Below, in pieces: positions 1 to 5,144 of a DNA stretch of 5,144 nucleotides. This DNA comes from Planctomycetia bacterium (lineage in GTDB: Bacteria > Planctomycetota > Phycisphaerae > Phycisphaerales > SM1A02). The stretch lies in assembly GCA_009936695.1 (NCBI GenBank), contig JAACEA010000304.1:1-5144 (forward strand), in the 5' to 3' direction. A model generated the notes under the pieces. The model ran no database searches, had not been told where the DNA came from, and worked only from the letters and a program-made list of their open reading frames with translations. Each line of letters starts with the position of its first letter. The stretch's first letter is position 1. The position numbers and the translations under genes were made by a program.

Positions 1-646
1 CGTTGTTGTAGACGGTCCACCCGATCGCACCGCCGTCCGACGACTCGAACGTGCCCGCCCCGGTGAGGAGATCGAGCGGGGGTGCTTTGCGGGTCGCGGA
101 GACCTCGTCGACGAGGAGTTGAAGCGTGCCCTTCTCGCGGGCGGGAACGAGCACCAGGGCGAGATCCGCGGAAGAAGCGGATGCCGGAACCCGTGCTTCG
201 AGCGTCGTGGTCTCCCACTTGCCTTCCTGGGCTTCGCTGATCGCGGCGGGGATCGACGCCTCGCCGACCTTCGCGCCCTTCACGTCCTTGAATTCGAGCT
301 TGAGCACGAAGGTGGCGTCCGCGGGCGGCCGGCTCATGATTCGCCAGACGGCGTTCGCGGTCACGATGTCGTTGGGCTTGATGCCGCCGCCGAGCGGCGT
401 GAACGCACCGGCGTAGGCCGGCTCGGGGAGGCCGCCTTCGGTTTCGATCAGCAGACCCCGACCCTTGCGCCCGGTGGACTTGCTGCTGGTGCCACCGAAG
501 CAGGTCCAGTCGGCGAGGGCGTCGTTGCGATCCTCGAAGTCGTCCTCGAAGACCAGCGTCCAGTCGTCGCGGTCGATCGAGGAGGCGGGTGCGGGGCCGG
601 TGGTGGCGAGGGCGAGCGAAAGACAGGCCGTCGAGATGAGCAGCAT
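1..646 (-). CDS. Secreted protein with tandem carbohydrate-binding-like domains (partial, C-terminus beyond left edge)
   Basis: This minus-strand reading frame is open from an ATG at 646 to the window edge (215 residues visible). The start is supported by GGAG on the minus strand at 656-653, five bases upstream, and by a signal-peptide-like N-terminus. Residues 2-19 are hydrophobic or small, and APA at 19-21 is a plausible signal peptidase I site; the n-region lacks a positive charge. After it, residues 29-40 read WTLVFEDDFEDR, an opening seen in secreted beta-sandwich and GH16-like proteins. Residues about 32-185 look like one CBM4/9-type jelly roll, closing with the typical strand LLVDEVSA (178-185). 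A second similar unit starts at about 192 with GTFES (198-202) and GW (209-210). The role is probably polysaccharide binding, perhaps attached to a hydrolase domain outside the window. It is transcribed divergently from the GH1 gene, which supports a carbohydrate role. The fold call comes from pattern only; no catalytic residues are visible, so the enzyme class is unknown. Confidence 0.75.
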   Translation of the reverse strand, partial: MLLISTACLSLALATTGPAPASSIDRDDWTLVFEDDFEDRNDALADWTCFGGTSSKSTGRKGRGLLIETEGGLPEPAYAGAFTPLGGGIKPNDIVTANAVWRIMSRPPADATFVLKLEFKDVKGAKVGEASIPAAISEAQEGKWETTTLEARVPASASSADLALVLVPAREKGTLQLLVDEVSATRKAPPLDLLTGAGTFESSDGGAIGWTVYNN

Positions 647-652
647 TGGAAT

Positions 653-656
653 CTCC
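653..656 (-). promoter_or_regulatory. Ribosome binding site of the secreted CBM-like protein
   Basis: GGAG on the minus strand (CTCC on plus), five bases before the ATG at 646. It fixes the start of a gene that runs off the window. There is no other in-frame ATG, GTG or TTG close upstream. Confidence 0.65.
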
Positions 657-694
657 AGATGAGGGAACGAAATCGTAGCGTCCCCGCCCCTCGG

Positions 695-732
695 AAAAAA
701 ACGAACGTGGAGTCCGAATCTCGTCGGTCCAC
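695..732 (-). terminator. Candidate intrinsic terminator or attenuator in the leader of the CBM-like gene
   Basis: Read on the minus strand, GTGGACCGA (732-724) is followed by a 6-base loop (723-718). The complementary arm TCGG (717-714), a 2-base AC bulge, and TCCAC (711-707) complete the hairpin. This gives nine base pairs with one bulge. GTTCG and then seven T (701-695) follow directly, the layout of a rho-independent terminator. It sits about 50 bases ahead of the ATG at 646. If the promoter lies upstream of 732 it could attenuate the gene. If the promoter lies downstream it would stop antisense transcription coming out of the GH1 gene. The stem is moderate and the T-tract is offset by five bases, so this is a candidate only. 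Confidence 0.4.
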
Positions 733-738
733 CCCCCT

Positions 739-758
739 CATTCTCGGTCATTCTCGTT
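739..758. repeat. Tandem 10-bp direct repeat CATTCTCG(G/T)T
   Basis: CATTCTCGGT (739-748) is followed at once by CATTCTCGTT (749-758), matching at 9 of 10 positions. The period is close to one helical turn, so both copies face the same side of the DNA, as in some direct-repeat binding sites. It lies in the non-coding divergent spacer. A regulator site is an inference; two copies could be chance. Confidence 0.45.
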
Positions 759-877
759 CGAGCCATGTGCTAATCTTCGCAGCCCTCGGGCCCGCGGAGC
801 CCCAAGTCCCGAATCGCCGTCCGCCGTGGTCGACCGCAACCTCTCTTCACCCTCGATTCAACTGGAATCCCCACTTC

Positions 878-2236
878 ATGACCTTTCCCGAAAACTTCCT
901 GTGGGGGGCCGCCGCGGCCGCCTATCAGATCGAAGGTGCGGCGTTCGAGGGCGGACGAGGACGCTCCGTCTGGGACGATTTCTGCGACACGCCAGGCAAG
1001 GTCGAACTCGGTCATTCCGGCGCGATCGCCTGCGACCACTATCACCGCCACGTCGAGGACGTCGCGATCATGAAGGCGATGGGCCTCCACGCCTATCGAC
1101 TGTCGATCTCCTGGCCCCGGGTGCTTCCCACCGGCGAAGGCGCGATCAACGAGGAGGGGCTCGACTTCTACGACCGTCTCGTCGACGAACTCCTCCGGCA
1201 GGGGATCACGCCGTACGCGACGCTCTTCCACTGGGACTTCCCCTCGGCGCTGTTCGAGCGCGGGGGCTGGCTCGCCCGCGACAGCGCCGCCTGGTTCGGC
1301 GCGTACACCGACCTCGTGGTCCGGCGACTCGGTGACCGCGTCAAGCACTGGATCACGCTGAACGAACCCCAGGTCTACATCCAGCACGGACATCGAGACG
1401 GAACCCACGCCCCGGGGCTCGAACTTCCGTTGCGGGAACAGCTCGTCGCGGCGCACAACACGATGCGGGCGCATGGTCATTCGGTGCAGGCGATCCGGGC
1501 CGCCAGTCCCGGGCCCGCGGTGATCGGGTACACCGGCGTCGGTGCCGCGGGATGTCCGGTCGATCTCGACCCGGCCAACGTCGAGGCTGCGCGGCGGGCC
1601 ACCAACGGCGTCGATCCCGCCCATCACTTCAACAACACCTGGTGGTACGACCCGATCTGCCTCGGTCGCTATCCCGAAGCCGGCCTGGAGGTCTTCGGGG
1701 CGGACATGCCCGACTTTCCCGACACCGACTTCGACGAGATGAAGCAGCCGATCGAGTTCATCGGCTTGAACATCTACCAGGGCGGCTACATCCGGGCCGG
1801 AGACGACGGCGAGCCCGTCGGGATCCCGCTCGGCGACGGCCACCCCATCACCACCTTCGACTGGCCGGTGGTGCCCGAGGCGCTGCGATGGGGGCCGTTC
1901 TTCGCGCACGAGCGGTACGGCCTGCCGGTCTACATCACCGAGAACGGACTGGCGAGCATGGACTGGGTGTCTCGGGACGGCAAGGTCCACGATCCCAACC
2001 GGATCGACTTCACGGCCCGCTACCTCGAGCAGCTTCGACTCGCGATCGCCGACGGGGCCGACGTTCGAGGCTACTTCCACTGGTCGATCCTCGACAACTT
2101 CGAGTGGGCGAAGGGCTACACCAAGCGGTTCGGCCTGGTGCACGTCGACTACCCGACCGGCACCCGGACGGTGAAGGACAGCGGCGAGTGGTACGCCGAG
2201 GTCATTCGAACCAATGGAGCTTCGATCGACGACTGA
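878..2236 (+). CDS. GH1 family beta-glucosidase (beta-glycosidase), cytoplasmic
   Basis: This complete glycoside hydrolase family 1 enzyme has 452 residues, the usual length for the family. It removes a sugar, typically glucose, from the non-reducing end of beta-linked oligosaccharides by a double-displacement mechanism. The start ATG at 878 gives the classic N-terminus FPENFLWGAAAAAYQIEGA with no signal peptide, so the enzyme is probably cytoplasmic; the frame stays open upstream but has no family similarity there. The acid/base is Glu163 in TLNEP (160-164) and the nucleophile is Glu355 in YITENG (352-357). Glucose-site residues are present: Gln17, His118-Trp119 in FHWDFP, Asn162, Asn298/Tyr300 in GLNIY, and Trp402, Glu409, Trp410 in HWSILDNFEW. 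Gln165 follows NEP where many members have Trp, which may affect the aglycone site. The ribosome binding site is weak. It probably processes disaccharides delivered by the ABC importer encoded to the right. The family is secure; the exact substrate (glucoside, galactoside or other) is not determined. Confidence 0.95.
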   Translation: MTFPENFLWGAAAAAYQIEGAAFEGGRGRSVWDDFCDTPGKVELGHSGAIACDHYHRHVEDVAIMKAMGLHAYRLSISWPRVLPTGEGAINEEGLDFYDRLVDELLRQGITPYATLFHWDFPSALFERGGWLARDSAAWFGAYTDLVVRRLGDRVKHWITLNEPQVYIQHGHRDGTHAPGLELPLREQLVAAHNTMRAHGHSVQAIRAASPGPAVIGYTGVGAAGCPVDLDPANVEAARRATNGVDPAHHFNNTWWYDPICLGRYPEAGLEVFGADMPDFPDTDFDEMKQPIEFIGLNIYQGGYIRAGDDGEPVGIPLGDGHPITTFDWPVVPEALRWGPFFAHERYGLPVYITENGLASMDWVSRDGKVHDPNRIDFTARYLEQLRLAIADGADVRGYFHWSILDNFEWAKGYTKRFGLVHVDYPTGTRTVKDSGEWYAEVIRTNGASIDD

Positions 2237-2256
2237 ACCCGCCGCGTGCGGATCGG

Positions 2257-3327
2257 TCAGCCGAGGCGGACGCCGGATTCGGTGTCGAAGAGGTGGAGCG
2301 TGCCGGGCTTGGGCGCGAGCCGCATCTTGAGCCCGGCCGCGGGCACCTCGTCGAGTCGAAGTCGGGCGGTGAAGTCGAGTCCGCCCGGACCATCGAGCAT
2401 GACGTCGGTCTCGTCGCCGAGCGGTTCGCAGATCCGGACGGCGAGCTCCATGCCGTCCGCGGACGGCTCGAGATGCTGTGGTCGCACGCCGAGGGTGACG
2501 CGTCGACCGGGTTCGACCCCGCTTCGATCGGAGCCGAGCGGAAGCGTCAGTCCGTCGGGGCCTTCGAACGAGCCGCCGTCCTGCGTGATGCGTCCTTCGA
2601 CGAGGTTCATCGCCGGGGCGCCGATGACCGTCGCGACGAAGAGGTTTGACGGCTTGCGATAGACCTCGAGCGGGGGCCCGACCTGCTGGATGAGGCCGTC
2701 CTTCATGACGACCACCCGGTCGCCGAGGGTCATCGCCTCCTCCTGGTCGTGGGTCACGTAGACGCTGGTGGTCGCCACGCGTCGGTGGAGTTCCTTCAAC
2801 TCGCCGCGCGTCTTGTGACGCAACTTCGCATCGAGGTTCGACAACGGTTCGTCGAAGAGGAACGCGGCGGGATTCCGGACCAGGGCGCGGCCGAGGGCGA
2901 CCCGCTGCTGCTGGCCGCCGGACATCTGCCCGGGCCGGCGATCGAGAAGCTCCTCGATGCCCAGTTGTCGAGCCGCCTCCGCGATCCTGCGATCACGTTC
3001 GTCCTTCGGAATGCCGCGGAGCTTCAGGGCGAACTCGAGGTTCGCGCGGGCCGACTTGTGCGGATAGAGCGCATAGTTCTGGAACACCATCGCGATGTCC
3101 CGGTCCTTCGGTGCGACGTCGTTCACGACCCGGTCGCCGATCCGGATCTCTCCGGAGGAGATCTCCTCGAGTCCCGCGATCATGCGGAGCAGGGTGCTCT
3201 TCCCGCAGCCCGAGGGCCCGACGAGCACGAGAAACTCGCCGTCCGCGATCTCCAGGGAGCAACCCCGCACGGCATGGGCACCGCCCGGATAGATCTTTTC
3301 GACGTCGGTGAGTCTGAGTGAGGACAT
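2257..3327 (-). CDS. ugpC: CUT1-type sugar ABC transporter ATP-binding protein (MalK/UgpC/MsmK family)
   Basis: This 356-residue ATPase should energise a carbohydrate importer at the inner face of the cytoplasmic membrane. Motifs in order: A-loop Tyr13 in KIYPGG, Walker A GPSGCGKST (37-45), Q-loop Gln83 in VFQNYALYPH, signature MSGGQ (135-139, Met in place of the usual Leu), Walker B AFLFDE (155-160) with catalytic Glu160, D-loop SNLDA, and H-loop His193 in VTHDQ. GAPAMNLVEG (236-245) opens the C-terminal OB-fold (TOBE/MalK) domain, which runs to about 350. The start at 3327 gives the family-typical MSSLRLTDVEKIY; a longer in-frame upstream ATG exists but adds 65 low-complexity residues. No Shine-Dalgarno precedes 3327. 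The gene diverges from the binding-protein/permease operon and converges on GH1 with 20 bp between stops. ATPases of this family often serve several importers, so the symbol marks the family and does not imply glycerol-3-phosphate as substrate. Confidence 0.93.
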   Translation of the reverse strand: MSSLRLTDVEKIYPGGAHAVRGCSLEIADGEFLVLVGPSGCGKSTLLRMIAGLEEISSGEIRIGDRVVNDVAPKDRDIAMVFQNYALYPHKSARANLEFALKLRGIPKDERDRRIAEAARQLGIEELLDRRPGQMSGGQQQRVALGRALVRNPAAFLFDEPLSNLDAKLRHKTRGELKELHRRVATTSVYVTHDQEEAMTLGDRVVVMKDGLIQQVGPPLEVYRKPSNLFVATVIGAPAMNLVEGRITQDGGSFEGPDGLTLPLGSDRSGVEPGRRVTLGVRPQHLEPSADGMELAVRICEPLGDETDVMLDGPGGLDFTARLRLDEVPAAGLKMRLAPKPGTLHLFDTESGVRLG

Positions 3328-3333
3328 CCGCGG

Positions 3334-3339
3334 ATTGTA
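3334..3339 (-). promoter_or_regulatory. Candidate -10 element (TACAAT) for a leaderless ABC ATPase transcript
   Basis: The minus strand reads TACAAT (3339-3334), five of six matches to the sigma-70 -10 consensus. Exactly six bases separate it from the A of the ATPase ATG at 3327, so transcription would begin on the start codon. The lack of a Shine-Dalgarno sequence fits this. No recognisable TTGACA-like -35 lies 16-19 bp upstream, and there is no extended -10 TG. Confidence 0.3.
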
Positions 3340-3405
3340 CGTGCTTCCGATGACTCGATCCGCCGACGGGGCGGGGCCGCCGCGCGGCTCAACGGAGTCG
3401 CGGGT

Positions 3406-3417
3406 CCGGATATCCGG
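3406..3417. repeat. Perfect 12-bp palindrome CCGGATATCCGG, possible operator
   Basis: A perfectly self-complementary 12-mer lies near the middle of the divergent ATPase/binding-protein spacer; symmetry ends at the flanking bases. It could be a dimeric repressor site acting on both genes. About one such palindrome is expected by chance in 5 kb, so location is the main argument. Confidence 0.35.
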
Positions 3418-3445
3418 CGGGTCACGACGAGGCGAAGCAGGGGGG

Positions 3446-3496
3446 GATCGGACGCGTGAAACCGCTACCATCTCGGATGCCGCGAGCGATCCGATC
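3446..3496. repeat. Inverted repeat abutting the start codon of the solute-binding protein
   Basis: GATCGGA (3446-3452) is exactly complementary to TCCGATC (3490-3496), which ends right before the ATG at 3497. Just inside, CGCG (3453-3456) can pair with CGCG (3481-3484), leaving a 5-base asymmetry. It could fold in RNA to mask the start or act as paired protein half-sites; it may also be chance in GC-rich DNA. Confidence 0.3.
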
Positions 3497-4867
3497 ATGA
3501 CCACCGACCTCAAGACCATCACCCGCCGATCCGCCCTCGGACTCCTCGCCGCAGGGGCCGCCGGATACGCCGCCTTCGGCCCGGAGCGACGCCGGCTCCG
3601 ACGTGACGGCCGGATCGTGCTCGACTACTGGGAGAAGTGGACGAGCCACGAAGCCGCGGCGATGCAGACCGTGGTCGATCGCTTCAACGAGTCCCAGTCC
3701 GGCATCTTCGTCAACTACCTGACGATGGGGGGGATCGACCAGAAGGCCAAGGTCGCGATCGCCGCGGGCGACCCGCCCGACGTGCTCGGCCTGTGGAACC
3801 GGAATCTCCCGTTCTTCTCGCAATGCGGCGCGATCATGCCGCTCGACGGACTGCGTGACTACGGGATCGACGAATCCACCTACGCGAAGGCGGTCGGTCC
3901 GCTGGTGTTCCGCGGCGGTCGACAGCTCGCGGCGCCCAGCACGCCGAGTTCCATCGCGCTCTACTACAACAAGGCGATCTTCCGCGAGGTCGGACTCGAC
4001 CCCGAGGCTCCGCCGCGCACCATCGAGGCGTTCGACGAGGCGATCGATCGACTCACGATCCTGGACGACGACGGGAACGTCGAGCGGGCCGGGTTCCTGC
4101 CCACCGATCCGGGCTGGTGGTCGTGGTGCTGGGGCGGCTTCTTCGGCGGGCATCTCTACGACGAACGCACCGGGAAGGCCACCGTCGACTCGCCGCCGAA
4201 CATCGCCGGCTACGACTGGTTCCAGAGCTTCCCGAAGCGATGGGGGCTCGACAAGCTCCGTCGATTCCAGGGCGCCCCGATCGACAATCCGTCGCCGTAC
4301 CGGAACTTCTTCAGCGGTCGACTCGCAACGACCATCCAGGGGCCGTGGTTGCCGAAGTTCATGGACATGGAACTCGGTCCCGGCGTGTTCGACTACGGCG
4401 CCTGTCCGTTCCCGGTGCCCGCGGCGCTCGCGGACCAGCCGCCCTACGGCCCGATCGAAGCCGACATCCTGGTGATCCCGACCGGCGCCCGGAATCCCGA
4501 GGCGTCCCTCGAGTTCATCGCGTTCACCCAGCGCCCCGAGAACATCGAGACGCTCTGTTCCGGACACGCGAAGCCGTCACCGCTCGCGGCGTCGAGCGAG
4601 GCGTTCATCCGCGATCATCCGAACACGGCGGTCGCGGTCCACGAGGAGATCCTCCAGAGTCCGAACGCCTACACCACGCCGTGGATCACCGGCTGGGCGG
4701 AGTTCGGGATGGCCCTCGGCGCCGGACTCGACCAGATCTGGAATCTGAAGAGCCCCTCCGCGGCCGGCCCGCTCGCCGAGGTGCAGGTCGAGGCGGAGGC
4801 GATCCTGCAGCGGGAGCACGAGCGCCGACAGCGACGCAACCAGCCTGATCCCTGGGAGACCGCATGA
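3497..4867 (+). CDS. Extracellular solute-binding protein of a CUT1 sugar ABC importer, with Tat-type signal
   Basis: This 456-residue family 1 solute-binding protein should capture sugar or oligosaccharide outside the inner membrane and hand it to the permease. The ATG at 3497 is chosen because it begins a twin-arginine signal: TRRSALG (9-15), then a short hydrophobic stretch (13-28). A basic segment, RRRLRR (31-36), follows. No Cys lipobox is present and no clean cleavage site is seen; AGA (19-21) or GYA (23-25) are possible, so the protein may stay membrane-anchored. The mature part starts with the strand IVLDYWEKWTSHE (40-52), then VVDRFNESQSGIFVNY (59-74), GDPPDVLGLW (91-100) and ALYYNKAIFREVGLDP (154-169). 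All are typical of the SBP_bac_1/SBP_bac_8 fold. The Trp-rich stretch PGWWSWCWGG (205-214) may line the sugar site. The C-terminus is strongly charged. The stop overlaps the permease start by ATGA. Family is secure; ligand is unknown. Confidence 0.92.
   Translation: MTTDLKTITRRSALGLLAAGAAGYAAFGPERRRLRRDGRIVLDYWEKWTSHEAAAMQTVVDRFNESQSGIFVNYLTMGGIDQKAKVAIAAGDPPDVLGLWNRNLPFFSQCGAIMPLDGLRDYGIDESTYAKAVGPLVFRGGRQLAAPSTPSSIALYYNKAIFREVGLDPEAPPRTIEAFDEAIDRLTILDDDGNVERAGFLPTDPGWWSWCWGGFFGGHLYDERTGKATVDSPPNIAGYDWFQSFPKRWGLDKLRRFQGAPIDNPSPYRNFFSGRLATTIQGPWLPKFMDMELGPGVFDYGACPFPVPAALADQPPYGPIEADILVIPTGARNPEASLEFIAFTQRPENIETLCSGHAKPSPLAASSEAFIRDHPNTAVAVHEEILQSPNAYTTPWITGWAEFGMALGAGLDQIWNLKSPSAAGPLAEVQVEAEAILQREHERRQRRNQPDPWETA
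4854..4858 (+). promoter_or_regulatory. Ribosome binding site of the permease gene
   Basis: GGGAG lies inside the 3' end of the binding-protein gene, five bases before the ATG at 4864. With the ATGA overlap it points to translational coupling of the two genes. Confidence 0.7.
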
Positions 4868-5144
4868 GGCACGACTCCCTCGGCACCGGACTCCTCTGGA
4901 TCGGCCCCTGGCTGCTCGGCTTCCTGTTCTTCACGGTCGTCCCGGTGTCGCTCGCGCTCTACTACGGCTTCACCGACTACACCCTGCTCGAGTCGCCGAT
5001 CCCGGTCGGCACCCAGAACTACGAACGGATGTTCGACGACGAGATCCTCGGGACCGTGCTGTGGAACACGGCGATCTTCGGGGTCCTTTCGATCGTGCTG
5101 GGGACCATCCTCTCGATCTCGCTCGCGGCCCTGCTCTCGAAGCC
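4864..5144 (+). CDS. CUT1 sugar ABC transporter permease, MalF/UgpA type (partial, 3' end beyond right edge)
   Basis: The first 93 residues of an inner-membrane permease, open to the window edge. The start ATG at 4864 overlaps the previous stop (ATGA) and has a strong GGGAG. The first membrane segment spans about residues 8-34, with the family pattern WIGPWLLGFLFFTVVPV followed by GFTDYTLL (35-42). A periplasmic stretch contains VGTQNYERMF (48-57), matching the VGLxNY motif of these permeases. WNTAIFGVLSIVLGTILSIS (67-86) begins the second membrane segment and the binding-protein-dependent transport domain. The EAA loop that contacts the ATPase lies outside the window. It should pair with a MalG/UgpB-neighbour type second permease, expected next downstream, and use the ATPase encoded divergently at 2257-3327. 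Confidence 0.92.
   Translation, partial: MRHDSLGTGLLWIGPWLLGFLFFTVVPVSLALYYGFTDYTLLESPIPVGTQNYERMFDDEILGTVLWNTAIFGVLSIVLGTILSISLAALLSK

Larger units (their letters stand above)
647..877. promoter_or_regulatory. Divergent intergenic region between the CBM-like gene and GH1
   Basis: This 231-bp spacer separates two genes transcribed away from each other, so it should hold the promoters of both. Visible elements are a tandem 10-bp repeat (739-758), a hairpin with a T-tract on the minus strand (695-732), and CGGGCCCG, an 8-bp palindrome (787-794). A weak minus-strand -10-like TACGAT lies at 677-672. It would place transcription start near 665, just ahead of the GGAG, but no good -35 accompanies it. 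The GH1 side has no convincing promoter and only a weak GGA (864-866) eleven bases before its ATG. No regulator gene lies in the window. The spacer is noticeably less purely GC-rich than the genes, with an A7 run at 695-701. Confidence 0.6.
3328..3496. promoter_or_regulatory. Divergent intergenic region between the ABC ATPase and the binding-protein operon
   Basis: This 169-bp spacer lies between the ATPase (minus) and the solute-binding protein (plus), so it should carry both promoters and could co-ordinate them from a shared operator. It contains the palindrome CCGGATATCCGG (3406-3417), GCCGCGCGGC (3379-3388), a run of seven G (3440-3446), and a 7-bp inverted repeat (3446-3452 and 3490-3496) ending at the ATG. 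A weak plus-strand TACCAT (3466-3471) could be a -10 box. The binding-protein gene has no clear Shine-Dalgarno sequence. Confidence 0.55.

Noticed and set aside
119..877. N-terminal extension of the GH1 frame by 253 codons
   Set aside because: The extension overlaps the opposite-strand secreted protein and the spacer and has no similarity to any domain. The GH1 fold begins exactly at the ATG at 878.
770..2143. Long minus-strand reading frame of 457 codons opposite GH1
   Set aside because: It lies antisense to a gene with complete family motifs. Its translation is rich in Arg, Val, Asp and Pro with no recognisable domain, typical of a mirror frame in GC-rich coding DNA.
2223..2260. Possible bidirectional terminator between the convergent GH1 and ATPase genes
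   Set aside because: Only short stems can form (CCGC 2239-2242 with GCGG 2248-2251; CTGA 2233-2236 with TCAG 2257-2260) and neither strand has a T-tract. Termination here may be factor-dependent, but the sequence does not show it.
1552..2649. Plus-strand reading frame of 365 codons spanning the GH1 and ATPase ends
   Set aside because: It crosses two convergent genes in another frame and is dominated by Arg, Gly and Ala; no domain is visible.
3379..3388. GCCGCGCGGC palindrome
   Set aside because: Pure G/C palindromes of 10 bp are common by chance in DNA of this composition; no support for function.
3328..3522. 65-residue N-terminal extension of the ABC ATPase
   Set aside because: It would overlap the start of the binding-protein gene and consume the whole divergent spacer. 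The extra residues resemble no ATPase domain, and family members start at the MSSLRLTDVEKIY position.
3422..4567. Long minus-strand reading frame of 381 codons opposite the solute-binding protein
   Set aside because: Antisense to a well-supported gene, low-complexity composition, no motif and no ribosome binding site; a GC-driven shadow.

Overview
The window is GC-rich DNA, roughly two thirds G+C by eye, packed with genes for taking up and degrading a carbohydrate. Codons end mostly in G or C, spacers are short, and one presumed secreted protein and one solute-binding protein carry export signals. The solute-binding protein has a twin-arginine signal and an opening strand (DYWEKWT) that I associate from memory with Planctomycetota, possibly Phycisphaerae. 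That placement is an unverified inference.

Layout, left to right. (1) 646 to the left edge, minus strand: the N-terminal 215 residues of a secreted protein with one complete and one beginning carbohydrate-binding-like beta-sandwich domain. (2) 647-877: a 231-bp divergent regulatory region. It holds a tandem 10-bp repeat and a hairpin followed by a T-tract on the minus strand. (3) 878-2236, plus: a complete cytoplasmic GH1 beta-glycosidase with all key catalytic and glucose-binding residues. (4) 2257-3327, minus: a MalK/UgpC/MsmK-type ABC ATPase that converges on the GH1 gene with only 20 bp between the stop codons. (5) 3328-3496: a 169-bp divergent regulatory region with a perfect 12-bp palindrome and a longer inverted repeat that ends at a start codon. 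(6) 3497-4867, plus: an extracellular sugar-binding protein of a CUT1 ABC importer. (7) 4864 to the right edge, plus: the first 93 residues of a MalF/UgpA-type permease, overlapping the previous gene by 4 bp (ATGA).

The genes suggest one working scheme. The secreted protein binds or attacks a polysaccharide outside the inner membrane. The binding protein, the permease (plus a presumed MalG-like partner beyond the right edge) and the ATPase import the oligosaccharides. GH1 then cleaves them to monosaccharides in the cytoplasm. The substrate cannot be read from the sequence; a beta-linked glucan or disaccharide is the simplest guess from GH1. I see no rRNA, tRNA, CRISPR, insertion sequence or phage feature. 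I also see no clearly novel system: the families are known, and what merits a second look is the regulatory DNA, the split orientation of the transporter genes and the unusual export signal.
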